From: an uncultured Flavobacteriaceae bacterium
GTDB lineage: Bacteria > Bacteroidota > Bacteroidia > Flavobacteriales > Flavobacteriaceae
NCBI GenBank assembly: GCA_949372605.1
Contig: CASIAE010000002.1
Coordinates: 1 to 64,000, forward strand
Direction: 5' to 3'
DNA: 64,000 nucleotides
Positions 36,935 through 45,794 of the stretch are shown in pieces. The first letter of the stretch is position 1. Each line of letters begins with the position of its first letter. A program made the position numbers and the translations under genes. The notes below the pieces were generated by a model. That model saw only the letters and a program-made list of their open reading frames with translations. It made no database searches and was not told the DNA's origin.

Positions 36935-39900
36935 TTATTTTTTGTAGAATTTATTGAAACGCCAGTAGGATAGAGTCCCGAGTAATGAAATGATTACAAT
37001 GGCGTAATACACGAAATTAGGAGTGATAATCTTATCGCCACTTGCATAAGAATGAAGTCCAACTAAGTAGAAATTAACACCGAAATAAGTCATTAGAATA
37101 CTTGCAAAAGCAACAATACTCATAAAGTTAAAAGTCCAATTACTCCGTAATCCAGGAACTAAACGCATGTGAATTACAAATGCGTAAACCATGATACTAA
37201 TTAGTGCCCAGGTTTCTTTTGGGTCCCAACCCCAATATCTTCCCCAACTTTCATTAGCCCACATGCCACCGAGAAAATTTCCAATGGTAAGCATAATTAA
37301 ACCTACGGTTATTGATAATTCATTGATTATAGTGAGTTCTTTTATATTCAGTTCAATTTTATCCTTGTTCTTTTTATTGGTTAACAGCATTAACAACAAA
37401 GTCACCACTCCTATGATCATTCCCAGTGCAAAAGGCCCATAACTTCCAACAATAACAGCAACGTGGATCATGAGCCAGTAACTGTCTAAAACAGGTTGTA
37501 AGTTTGCAATGGCTGGATCCATCCAGTTCCAATGAGCAATCATTAAAATCATGGAAGAAACAAAAGCGGTTGAAGCTAATGTCAAATCAGATTTTCTTCC
37601 GAAAATTAATCCAAAAAACAAAGTTGCCCAAGCAACATAAATCATGGATTCATAGGCATCACTCCAGGGGGCATGACCCGAAATAAACCACCTTGCGATC
37701 AAACCTCCTGTGTGGAGAATAAAAAGGAAAAGAATTATATATTTTAAGAGTGCAATAGTAAATCTTAATGCTTTATTATTTTTAAATATTTGAACCAACA
37801 GAACTACAAACAAAAACAACCCAGCATAGAGATACCAACTAAAAAGCTTCTTAAATATGTCGTACTTATTGTAGGTGATTTCAGCATCTATTCTCTCTGC
37901 AGAAGGTAATACCTGCTTGCCAAATTTCCTTTGAAAGCCTTCTATGCTTTCTAACAAACCATTGGATTGCTCATAGTCCCCTCCGTTTTTAGCCAACCTA
38001 AGGGCATTGAAATACAAAGGCAATATGTTATAGACATAAAGTGAATCTTTTCCTTTAAAGCCTGAATCTTTTAATTCTGGATATGAAACCCATTTGTTCG
38101 ATGGTTCATTGGGAATTGGAAAAATTCTTAAGATCTTACCTTCCAATGCTGAATACAACAAATTTACCCTTCGATCTACTTCAATAAAATCTTTTTGGAA
38201 TTGATTCGGTACTGCAGCGCGATAAGCACTTTCTAATTGAGAAGATATTTTATAATTACCCTGATCATCAAAAAACGAAACCAAAGAAGCTTTTTTCTGT
38301 TTCGAGCCTATTTCAAGAATACTTCTTAAACTATCATTACCTCTTTTTAAATAAATGATCGGTATGTTGTACCAAACTGCAGGGTTTTCAATCATCGACA
38401 TCATCACCTGATCGGCATTGAGTTCACCGTATCTGTCACTCTTGCTTACTTTCCTCAATAATTCAGAAGAAAAAGTATTTGCTGGCTTCATCCTTCCGCC
38501 AAGGTCTTGGATCACAAGGCGACCAAATTTTTGCGCATGTTCTTTCGAAACTACATTTGTATTAACTACTGAATCAAAATTAAATACAGGGCGCGTGATA
38601 GGCCCATGAGATTGTCCATTGGCAAAAGACACACCAAACAACAAAAGTATCAATGTTAAACTTTTCTTTTTCTGCTTTAACTTTTCAAGTTTTGCAGATA
38701 AATCTTTGAATCGAGTTTTACCGATAAAAAAGATTCCCATCATACTTAAATACAATAAAATATAACCAGCATAAGTAATGTTCGTTCCCCAAAAATCATG
38801 ATTTACTGAAAGTACCGTTCCGCGTTCATCTGGGTCAAATGAAGCTTGAAAAAAACGAAATCCTTGATGATCTAATACGTGATTCATATAAACCTCATAT
38901 TCAAAGGGATCCTTGTCCTCGACTGTGATCTCACTTTTAAATGAAGAATAGCTTTTTTCTGTACCAGGATATTTTTCGGCAATAAAATCATTCAATCTTA
39001 TTGAAAAAGGCAATTCCTTTCTTAGAGAACCATATTTTAAATAAAAATCCAATCCACCTAAAGTTATCTTCTTCATATTATTAGAGATTCCTTTGCCTCC
39101 AAGAATCGTAATTGAGTCAGATTGGTTTCCCGCAATTATATTTAATCTTAGCGCATCTTCCGCTTGTTTTGTTTCTTCTGAAATTTTAACCCATTCAAAT
39201 TGTCCTCTTAAAGGAGGGTCTGGAATTACAAATTGGAAATTGGCTAAATTATATAACGATCTCAACTGGAGTGTCTGCTCAATTAATTCTTCAACATTTC
39301 CTGTTTGTTGATCGGCCATTCTCATGTAACTGCCCTCGAAAGGTGATGTTATGTAATGGAGTCCACCTTCTGATCTCAAGTTTATTGCGCCCGCAATAGG
39401 ATTGTTAAGGGTGAATAGAATGTTATGAATACTTGCAACCTCTCCTTCCTTTAGGTAATGATCGTGACGCGAACCATCTCCTGATTCAACGATTTTTATG
39501 TAACGGTCTCCACTATCGTTCAGGACCAGCTGTTCCTCTACATCCTCTGTATAGTTTAGATAATTTACAGAAAATGGAATTCCATTAAACTGATTGTCCC
39601 AACTAAAATCATTGTTGACATACTCGGAAAACAAAAAGTCTTTTTCGAGTGTTTTACGCTGAGCAATGCCGTCAATCTCTCCTTCAACAAAGATTGTTAA
39701 ATAAGTTTTATCCGTTAGAAAAGTTTTCTCGGTTGCTCCCTCTCTTATTGGCATAACGCCCTCATAACCAAAGTATCTAGTAACAAATGCTCCGAAAATG
39801 ATCAAAATAAAGGAAAGATGTAACATTAAAACCGTCCACTTTTCTTTTCTTAATAATTTATATTTAAATATATTTCCAAAAAAATTAAGCATTAATAAGA

Positions 39901-40072
39901 CTAAAATAAGTTCGAACCACCAAGCGTTATAAATCCATATTTTAGAGGTATCCGTACTGTACCAACTTTCTATGAATGTTCCCAATGCCATTGCGGAGGG
40001 AAAAACAACAAAAAGGATCGCCATTAAACGGTTTGAAAACAAATACTTTAGAAATTTTTCCTTCATTATCAA
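36935..40072 (-). CDS. ccsBA: Cytochrome c biogenesis protein, ResB-CcsA fusion
   Basis: This 1045-residue protein is a Bacteroidota fusion of ResB/CcsB and CcsA, which delivers heme for System II c-type cytochrome maturation. The N-terminal third has four helices (about 12-33, 48-67, 75-97 and 430-450) around a large extracytoplasmic ResB domain. A periplasmic linker follows (with a hydrophobic segment near 470-490), then multiple helices of CcsA (about 765-1040). The tryptophan-rich WGRYWGWDPKETWA heme-handling motif and flanking His residues identify CcsA. Two starts are near (ATG 40072 or 40066). Its length fits the family. Confidence 0.92.
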   Translation of the reverse strand: MIMKEKFLKYLFSNRLMAILFVVFPSAMALGTFIESWYSTDTSKIWIYNAWWFELILVLLMLNFFGNIFKYKLLRKEKWTVLMLHLSFILIIFGAFVTRYFGYEGVMPIREGATEKTFLTDKTYLTIFVEGEIDGIAQRKTLEKDFLFSEYVNNDFSWDNQFNGIPFSVNYLNYTEDVEEQLVLNDSGDRYIKIVESGDGSRHDHYLKEGEVASIHNILFTLNNPIAGAINLRSEGGLHYITSPFEGSYMRMADQQTGNVEELIEQTLQLRSLYNLANFQFVIPDPPLRGQFEWVKISEETKQAEDALRLNIIAGNQSDSITILGGKGISNNMKKITLGGLDFYLKYGSLRKELPFSIRLNDFIAEKYPGTEKSYSSFKSEITVEDKDPFEYEVYMNHVLDHQGFRFFQASFDPDERGTVLSVNHDFWGTNITYAGYILLYLSMMGIFFIGKTRFKDLSAKLEKLKQKKKSLTLILLLFGVSFANGQSHGPITRPVFNFDSVVNTNVVSKEHAQKFGRLVIQDLGGRMKPANTFSSELLRKVSKSDRYGELNADQVMMSMIENPAVWYNIPIIYLKRGNDSLRSILEIGSKQKKASLVSFFDDQGNYKISSQLESAYRAAVPNQFQKDFIEVDRRVNLLYSALEGKILRIFPIPNEPSNKWVSYPELKDSGFKGKDSLYVYNILPLYFNALRLAKNGGDYEQSNGLLESIEGFQRKFGKQVLPSAERIDAEITYNKYDIFKKLFSWYLYAGLFLFVVLLVQIFKNNKALRFTIALLKYIILFLFILHTGGLIARWFISGHAPWSDAYESMIYVAWATLFFGLIFGRKSDLTLASTAFVSSMILMIAHWNWMDPAIANLQPVLDSYWLMIHVAVIVGSYGPFALGMIIGVVTLLLMLLTNKKNKDKIELNIKELTIINELSITVGLIMLTIGNFLGGMWANESWGRYWGWDPKETWALISIMVYAFVIHMRLVPGLRSNWTFNFMSIVAFASILMTYFGVNFYLVGLHSYASGDKIITPNFVYYAIVIISLLGTLSYWRFNKFYKK

Positions 40073-40147
40073 TCGATATCTTTTCGCTTACAAAGATACT
40101 TGTTGAGATTTAATTACAACAAAATCAAACTATCAAATTGAATGAAA

Positions 40148-40430
40148 TTATAAATAATTGGACCAAAACTGAAATAAAAAAAACTTTAAAAAAATTTCGC
40201 AGCTAAACTGAGCTGACATCCAAGCTAGTTAAGACATTGTTGCTAAAACAGATACCGCTAATTGAATAAATTTAAAGGTGTTAATGCCCTTCATTGTGAT
40301 ATACATCGCTGCAAACGATCCGCTACATCATACTATCAGGATGGAAACAGGAATCATTAAATAATATTTTGAAAGGTAATTGCTCCTAGGGTGATGTAGG
40401 AATTCAAAAGTAAAAAATTAGATAATATAA
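40148..40430 (-). pseudogene. Decayed small membrane-protein gene
   Basis: A single minus-strand frame reads as a coherent membrane protein interrupted by two stop codons: FLHHPRSNYLSKYYLMIPVS, then ILIV-stop-CSGSFAAMYITMKG, then LAVSVLATMS-stop-LAWMSAQFS and a Phe/Leu-rich end to a natural stop at 40148. The two stops lie within hydrophobic segments, as expected for a decayed gene. I do not recognise the family. It occupies most of the 386-nt gap before ccsBA. Confidence is moderate because the recognition rests on frame coherence only. Confidence 0.4.
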
Positions 40431-40464
40431 ATTTAGTTAAAAATATCTTTATGTATTTTTGAAA

Positions 40465-41217
40465 ATGATTAAAATCGTATTGTTAGGAGCTGGGAATCTC
40501 GGTCATCATTTTCAAAAACTTTTTCATGAAGCTGAAAATGTTGATTTGGTTCAATGGTACAATAGAGATTTAAGTGCAATTGGGTTTGCTGAAAATGATA
40601 CTAAGATCACTAATGAACTTACTCAATTAGAAGACGCAGATCTTTATATAATTGCAGTTTCAGACAATTCCATAGCCAAAGTAAGTTTCCAAATCAACAG
40701 GCAGTGCTTGGTTGTCCATTGTGCAGGTGGTGTTGACATGAAAGTATTAAAGTCTGTTGGAAGAAAAGGGGTGTTCTACCCCTTGCAAACTTTTACCAAA
40801 TCACATAAATTGTATTTTAAAGACCTTCCCATTTGTATCGAAGCTGAAGATGAAAAGGATAAAATCACATTATTTAATCTCGCAAAAGGACTTGGCGCAC
40901 TCCCCTACGAAATAAATTCAAGTCAGAGGGAAGTGTTGCATTTGACTGCTGTTTTTATCAATAATTTTGGAAATCATCTTATTAACATTGGAAATAAAAT
41001 TGCCAAATCAAACAATATTCCTTTTGAAATTCTGAATCCAATCATTCTTGAAACAGCCAAAAAAGCAATTGCACAAGGACCTGAAAAATCTCAAACTGGA
41101 CCTGCGATTAGAAATGATGAAAACACAATTAAAAAGCACTTGGATTTATTAGAAAATACTCAATACAAAGAATTATATTTAAATCTTACAGCTTCAATCA
41201 AACAGAACAATGAGTAA
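40465..41217 (+). CDS. Rossmann-fold DUF2520 domain protein
   Basis: The 250-residue cytoplasmic protein begins with the dinucleotide-binding motif VLLGAGNLGHHF and has the DUF2520 C-terminal helical part (LHLTAVFINNFGNHLINIG, GPAIRNDENTIKKHL). It is related to F420/NADP-dependent reductases but the substrate is not known. A TTG start at 40459 is possible; the ATG at 40465 is preferred. The next gene (KdsC-like) starts 8 nt inside its end. DUF2520-KdsC-Maf is a conserved order in this group. Confidence 0.85.
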   Translation: MIKIVLLGAGNLGHHFQKLFHEAENVDLVQWYNRDLSAIGFAENDTKITNELTQLEDADLYIIAVSDNSIAKVSFQINRQCLVVHCAGGVDMKVLKSVGRKGVFYPLQTFTKSHKLYFKDLPICIEAEDEKDKITLFNLAKGLGALPYEINSSQREVLHLTAVFINNFGNHLINIGNKIAKSNNIPFEILNPIILETAKKAIAQGPEKSQTGPAIRNDENTIKKHLDLLENTQYKELYLNLTASIKQNNE

Positions 41218-41734
41218 AAAAAATTACAAAGAAAAATTAAACAACATCAAAGCCTTTATTTTCGATGTCGACGGAGTGCTTACAGATGGTAGAGTTTTAG
41301 TTACAACCTCTGGAAAAATGCATCGCTCTATGAACACAAAAGATGGATTTGCAATGAAGTTTGCACTTACAAACGGCTACAAGATTGCCATTATATCTGG
41401 CGGGACAAACGAAGGCGTTAGAGATCGTTTTGAAGATCTAGGAGTTCAAAAAGTTTATTTAGGAGCACATCAAAAAGACAATTCTTTTGACGATTTTGTA
41501 AAGGAAAACAATCTCAATTCAAGCGAAATTTTATATATGGGTGATGACATTCCTGATATCTCAGTGATGGAAAAGTCTGGTCTTTCGACCTGTCCCAACG
41601 ATGCTGTAACTGACGTTAAAGATATTGCAGATTATATTTCTCATAAAAAAGGAGGAGAAGGCTGTGTCCGTGAAATCATAGAACAAGTCCTTCGAGTTCA
41701 AGGGAATTGGCCTTTTGGGAAAAATAACAAATAA
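41210..41734 (+). CDS. kdsC: KdsC-type HAD phosphatase (3-deoxy-D-manno-octulosonate 8-phosphate phosphatase)
   Basis: The 174-residue HAD enzyme removes phosphate from KDO-8-P in LPS core synthesis. IFDVDGVLTDG carries the nucleophile Asp and the acid Asp, NTKDGFAMKFA and ISGGTNEGVRDR are the family loops, and YMGDDIPDISVM completes the metal site. The size and tetrameric-type short form match KdsC/YrbI. The start overlaps the DUF2520 gene by 8 nt, and a Maf gene follows after 11 nt. Confidence 0.9.
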   Translation: MSKKNYKEKLNNIKAFIFDVDGVLTDGRVLVTTSGKMHRSMNTKDGFAMKFALTNGYKIAIISGGTNEGVRDRFEDLGVQKVYLGAHQKDNSFDDFVKENNLNSSEILYMGDDIPDISVMEKSGLSTCPNDAVTDVKDIADYISHKKGGEGCVREIIEQVLRVQGNWPFGKNNK

Positions 41735-41745
41735 AGCTTTTGGAT

Positions 41746-42330
41746 ATGCTTTCACCAAATGATTATGAAATAATTCTGGCCTCTGGATCTCCAAGAAGGA
41801 AAGATTTTATGAATCAAATCGGCTTCCCTTTTACTATCAAGACATTTGATGTGGAGGAAAGTTTTCCCAAAAATCTAAAAGGTAAGGAAATTGCTGATTA
41901 CATTGTCGCAAAAAAGTCAGCCCCTTTTAAAGAAATAATTCATCCAAAACAAATTGTCATCACTGCAGACACAATCGTTTGGCTTGAAAATGAGTATTTG
42001 GGAAAACCCAAAGACGAAACTGATGCCAAAAATATGTTGCAAAAGCTTTCTGGAAAATCACACGAAGTAATCACGGCAGTTGGGTTTCTTTTCGATGGTC
42101 AATTCGACATTATCAATGAAGTAACTGAAGTACATTTTAATCCGCTTTCGGAAATTGAAATCGATCAATATGTCAGTCAATACAATCCACTTGACAAGGC
42201 AGGAGCCTATGGCATTCAAGACTGGATCGGGGAAATTGGAATTTCTAAAATTAATGGCAGTTACACCAATGTGGTCGGATTACCTCTCGCTCAGGTTTAT
42301 CAAAAAATTAAATCTATAATTCAGAATTGA
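41746..42330 (+). CDS. maf: Maf-family nucleoside triphosphate pyrophosphatase
   Basis: The 194-residue protein has ILASGSPRRKDFM (the characteristic SxSPRR motif), TADTIVWLENEYLGKPK and AGAYGIQDWIGE. Maf enzymes hydrolyse non-canonical or modified nucleotides (dTTP/UTP/m5UTP-type) and are linked to septum control in Gram-positives. A TTG start at 41740 exists; the ATG at 41746 is preferred. It lies 11 nt after kdsC in the same operon. Confidence 0.92.
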   Translation: MLSPNDYEIILASGSPRRKDFMNQIGFPFTIKTFDVEESFPKNLKGKEIADYIVAKKSAPFKEIIHPKQIVITADTIVWLENEYLGKPKDETDAKNMLQKLSGKSHEVITAVGFLFDGQFDIINEVTEVHFNPLSEIEIDQYVSQYNPLDKAGAYGIQDWIGEIGISKINGSYTNVVGLPLAQVYQKIKSIIQN

Positions 42331-42375
42331 TTCTTTTTTTTAAATAATGTAACTTAAACTTTAAAATCAAAACAA

Positions 42376-43254
42376 GTGATACACAAAATATTTAGCAGTC
42401 TCTTTCTTGTTTTTTCTTTGATCAGCTGTTCAGAGCAGACGTTAAATCCAGAAAAAGTTAACCTGAGTAAGGAATTCAAGTCTTATTGGTTTGATGGAAA
42501 AGCAGAAATATCCACTTACATTTTGTCTCAATCGAGGTATGGGGAAATGCGATCAGGCAATGTTGTTTTGATTTTTGTGACAGAAGATTTTTTAAAAAAA
42601 GAACAAGTAAAAGCTAATATTTCTTCCGAAAAAAGTGAGTCTATATTAAAGCTAAATCGTATCGTTAGTTTCTTAACCGGAATCTATCCTTATCACATTA
42701 TGAACAGTTCTTTCGTTTCATTGGAGGAGAAAAAATCTTTAAGAAAAATCACAGCTTCCATTCAAGAATGGTGTGGGCATACTTACCTTCAGCTCAATAA
42801 AAAATCAGAGCTTAAGATCAAAAGACATTCTTATTTTGAGGGAGAAACAGATCAAGAACTTAATTTTAAAAATGCCTTGACAGAAGAAGAGCTTTGGAGT
42901 ACAATCAGAATAAATCCCAGCAGCTTGCCCATTGGAAATTTAAACATAATTCCCTCCTTGGATTTATTGCAGCTGAATCACTTAAGAATAAAACCCTATC
43001 AAGCGATTGCGAAATTAGATTTCAAGAATAATTATTTTACTTATAGTCTTGAGTTTCAAGATTTAAATCGTTTAATTAAAATTAAATTCAAAAATAGTTT
43101 TCCCAACCAAATAGAAGGATGGGAAGAGTTTTCACTTAAGGAAAACATTCAGCTGAGCAGCGCAAATCGATTGACCACAAAAAAAATTAGTTATTGGCAA
43201 AATAATAAATTAGGAGATGAAAAATACAGAGACAGCTTACTGCTCAATCCATAA
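42376..43254 (+). CDS. Uncharacterised lipoprotein (GTG start)
   Basis: The 292-residue protein starts with GTG at 42376, the only start giving the lipoprotein signal that ends SLISC (about Cys18). The rest is beta-rich with no recognised catalytic motif (for example SYWFDGKAEISTYILSQSRY). Relatives are sometimes annotated as Maf-like because they sit next to maf, but the sequence shows no Maf motifs. It lies 45 nt after maf and just before a PIG-L deacetylase. Confidence 0.75.
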   Translation: MIHKIFSSLFLVFSLISCSEQTLNPEKVNLSKEFKSYWFDGKAEISTYILSQSRYGEMRSGNVVLIFVTEDFLKKEQVKANISSEKSESILKLNRIVSFLTGIYPYHIMNSSFVSLEEKKSLRKITASIQEWCGHTYLQLNKKSELKIKRHSYFEGETDQELNFKNALTEEELWSTIRINPSSLPIGNLNIIPSLDLLQLNHLRIKPYQAIAKLDFKNNYFTYSLEFQDLNRLIKIKFKNSFPNQIEGWEEFSLKENIQLSSANRLTTKKISYWQNNKLGDEKYRDSLLLNP

Positions 43255-43258
43255 GATT

Positions 43259-45709
43259 ATGATGCGTTTCATTATCTTTATTATGAGCATGAATATCATT
43301 CATGCCCAAAGTTCTTCGGAGAACTACAAAAGTATTCAGAAGTTAAATTTCCTGGGTTCAGTACTTTATGTTGCAGCACATCCGGATGATGAAAACACAA
43401 GAATGATTTCTTATTTTTCAAATCACCTTCTTGCGCGAACTGCCTATTTATCTCTGACAAGAGGAGATGGTGGACAGAATTTAATTGGATCCGAATTAAG
43501 GGAAGCTTTGGGTTTAATAAGAACACAAGAACTGTTATCAGCCCGACGCATTGATGGTGGAGAGCAATATTTTACAATGGCCAGCGACTTTGGTTACTCA
43601 AAACATCCAGATGAAACATTTTCGATTTGGGATAAAGAAAAAGTTCTTTCACAAACCATTGAAAGAATAAGACAATTCAAACCCGATATTATAATTAATC
43701 GTTTTGACCACAGAACTCCTGGAAAAACACATGGTCATCACACCAGTTCAGCAATTATAAGCACCGAAGCCTTTGAACTCTCTGGCTCAAAAAACGCTCT
43801 TTCTATCTCTGAAATCTGGCAGCCCAAAAGGCTATTTTTCAACACCTCTTGGTGGTTCTATGGAAGTCGCGAAAAATTTAACAAATCGGATAAATACAAT
43901 TTAATTGAATTTGACAGTGGCGTTTATGATCCTTTAACGGGGAGAAGTAATTCTGAAATTGCTGCAATGAGTAGAAGTCAGCACAAGTCGCAGGGGTTTG
44001 GAAGTGCTGCGCAACAAGGTCGTCAGGTAGAGTACCTGGAGTTGATTAAAGGAAGGCCACTAAAATCAAACAATCCATTTGAAGGGATTAACACAAGCTG
44101 GACGCGCCTTGCAGGCGGTGCTGAAATTGAGAAACTGATTATTGACGTTATCGATGAATTTAATTTCTCAAAACCTTATCTGAGTGTTTCAAAACTTGTT
44201 CTGGCCTATGATAAAATCAAAAAACTGAAGAACAAGCATTGGAGTGAAATAAAATCAAAAGAAATTGAAGGTGTTATTTTGCGGTGTCTTGGGGTTGATC
44301 TTCAAGTAAATGCTTCAGTGCCTTATGCAATTTTTGGCGAAGAAATAAACATAACAACTAAAGTAATCAATCCAAGTCCGATAAAAGTTATCATCAAACA
44401 GCTTGAAAAAATCAAGCAAACCGAATCAATCGAAAAATCATTGGTGCAAAACTTAGTTTTTGAAAAAAAAATAAAACATATAATAAAAGGGGAGATTAGT
44501 AGCCCATATTGGCTTTCTGAGGAAAGTTCAACAGGAATGTACAGCACGTCGAAAAAAAACCTCATCGGGTTGGCAGAAACTCCAGCAGCAATTGTCATTG
44601 ACTTTACGCTTTTAATTGAGGGTGTGGAGATAAAAGCGACCATACCACTCTCCTATCGCAAGACAGACCCTGTCAGAGGAGAAGTTGTCGTGCCATTCCA
44701 AATACTTCCTGCCACCACAACTCAAATCGAAGAACCGGTTTATTTGTTTTCAGGAAAAGAAAAAAAATCAATTAATATAAAGGTCAAAAATAATGGTGAA
44801 AGTTTTGAAGGGAACATTCATTTAAAGGGAAATAAACATTGGAAAATTTCACCAGAAAATCATAGCATTGTTATTGATGGAAAGGGTACCGAGAAAAACC
44901 TTTCATTTGAAATAACACCCCCTGACTTTCCAGATCAATTCGCACTTAAACCTCTAATAGAAACTAGTAAAAACAGTTTTAACGCATCGATGCAGGAAAT
45001 CGAATACGATCACTTCCCTAAGCAATACATGGTAGTTCCGGCAAGTTCAAAAGCAATTACATTAGACTTAAAAACTGACGTAAATAAAATTGGTTACATC
45101 AATGGAGCTGGAGACAAAATTCCTGAAAGTTTACGAGCAGTGGGAATCGAAGTTGAAACGCTTGATGCGGATCAAATTAGTCTTGAAAAACTGAACAACT
45201 ATGCCTCAGTGGTGATGGGCATTCGGGCGTTTAATGTGAATGAATCCTTGTCCTTTAAAAATAAAATTTTATGGGAGTATGTCGCTCAAGGTGGAACCTT
45301 ATTAATTCAATACAACACCAGCAGAGGACTAAAAACAAATGAAATTTCGCCCCTCAATTTAACGCTTTCGAGGGATCGTGTAACTGATGAGAATGCAGCT
45401 GTAACAATTTTAGATAGTAAACACCTCCTGTTAAACCACCCTAACAAAATAAGCTCTAAAGACTTTGAAGGTTGGGTGCAGGAGCGCGGATTGTATTTCC
45501 CTAACAAATGGCACGATGATTTTGAACCATTATTAAGAATGAATGATCCCGGAGAAAATCCGAAAGATGGCGCGTTGTTGTCCGCAGATTACGAAAAAGG
45601 AAAGATTGTTTACACTGGATTAAGTTTTTTTAGGCTTTTACCGGCTGGAGTTCCGGGGGCTTATCGATTGTTTTTTAATTTAATCGCACCTAAAAATGAA
45701 AGAAAATAA
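43259..45709 (+). CDS. PIG-L family deacetylase, secreted (large form)
   Basis: The protein has about 816 residues from ATG 43259. A signal peptide (MRFIIFIMSMNIIHAQ) precedes the LmbE/PIG-L domain (about 35-260), whose zinc site shows AAHPDDE and HGHHTSS. PIG-L enzymes deacetylate N-acetylglucosamine-containing conjugates. The long C-terminal part (about 300-816) has beta-sandwich regions and a ThuA/glutamine-amidotransferase-like end. Starts upstream at 43217 would overlap the preceding gene and lack a clear signal. It is followed by a 32-residue membrane peptide and a symporter, suggesting linked deacetylation and uptake. Confidence 0.88.
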   Translation: MMRFIIFIMSMNIIHAQSSSENYKSIQKLNFLGSVLYVAAHPDDENTRMISYFSNHLLARTAYLSLTRGDGGQNLIGSELREALGLIRTQELLSARRIDGGEQYFTMASDFGYSKHPDETFSIWDKEKVLSQTIERIRQFKPDIIINRFDHRTPGKTHGHHTSSAIISTEAFELSGSKNALSISEIWQPKRLFFNTSWWFYGSREKFNKSDKYNLIEFDSGVYDPLTGRSNSEIAAMSRSQHKSQGFGSAAQQGRQVEYLELIKGRPLKSNNPFEGINTSWTRLAGGAEIEKLIIDVIDEFNFSKPYLSVSKLVLAYDKIKKLKNKHWSEIKSKEIEGVILRCLGVDLQVNASVPYAIFGEEINITTKVINPSPIKVIIKQLEKIKQTESIEKSLVQNLVFEKKIKHIIKGEISSPYWLSEESSTGMYSTSKKNLIGLAETPAAIVIDFTLLIEGVEIKATIPLSYRKTDPVRGEVVVPFQILPATTTQIEEPVYLFSGKEKKSINIKVKNNGESFEGNIHLKGNKHWKISPENHSIVIDGKGTEKNLSFEITPPDFPDQFALKPLIETSKNSFNASMQEIEYDHFPKQYMVVPASSKAITLDLKTDVNKIGYINGAGDKIPESLRAVGIEVETLDADQISLEKLNNYASVVMGIRAFNVNESLSFKNKILWEYVAQGGTLLIQYNTSRGLKTNEISPLNLTLSRDRVTDENAAVTILDSKHLLLNHPNKISSKDFEGWVQERGLYFPNKWHDDFEPLLRMNDPGENPKDGALLSADYEKGKIVYTGLSFFRLLPAGVPGAYRLFFNLIAPKNERK

Positions 45710-45794
45710 AATTTCAAAAATATATTTGGGTTTAATTTTAACTCAAGTTGCCTATTGGGCACTCTTTTATTTATTCATGAAATATTATAATTAA
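45696..45794 (+). CDS. 32-residue single-helix membrane peptide
   Basis: This tiny frame starts with ATG at 45696, inside the last 14 nt of the PIG-L gene, and ends with TAA at 45792-45794, sharing its last base with the ATG of the symporter. It encodes a basic N-terminus (MKENKISK), then one hydrophobic helix rich in aromatic residues (IYLGLILTQVAYWALFYLF) and a short MKYYN end. Double overlap and composition strongly suggest a translated gene. Small helix-only accessory subunits are known for several sodium symporters. A similar role is inference. Confidence 0.75.
   Translation: MKENKISKIYLGLILTQVAYWALFYLFMKYYN

Noticed and set aside
42376..43254. Annotation as a Maf-like septum inhibitor
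   Set aside because: The true maf gene is at 41746-42330. This protein has a lipobox and none of the Maf motifs.
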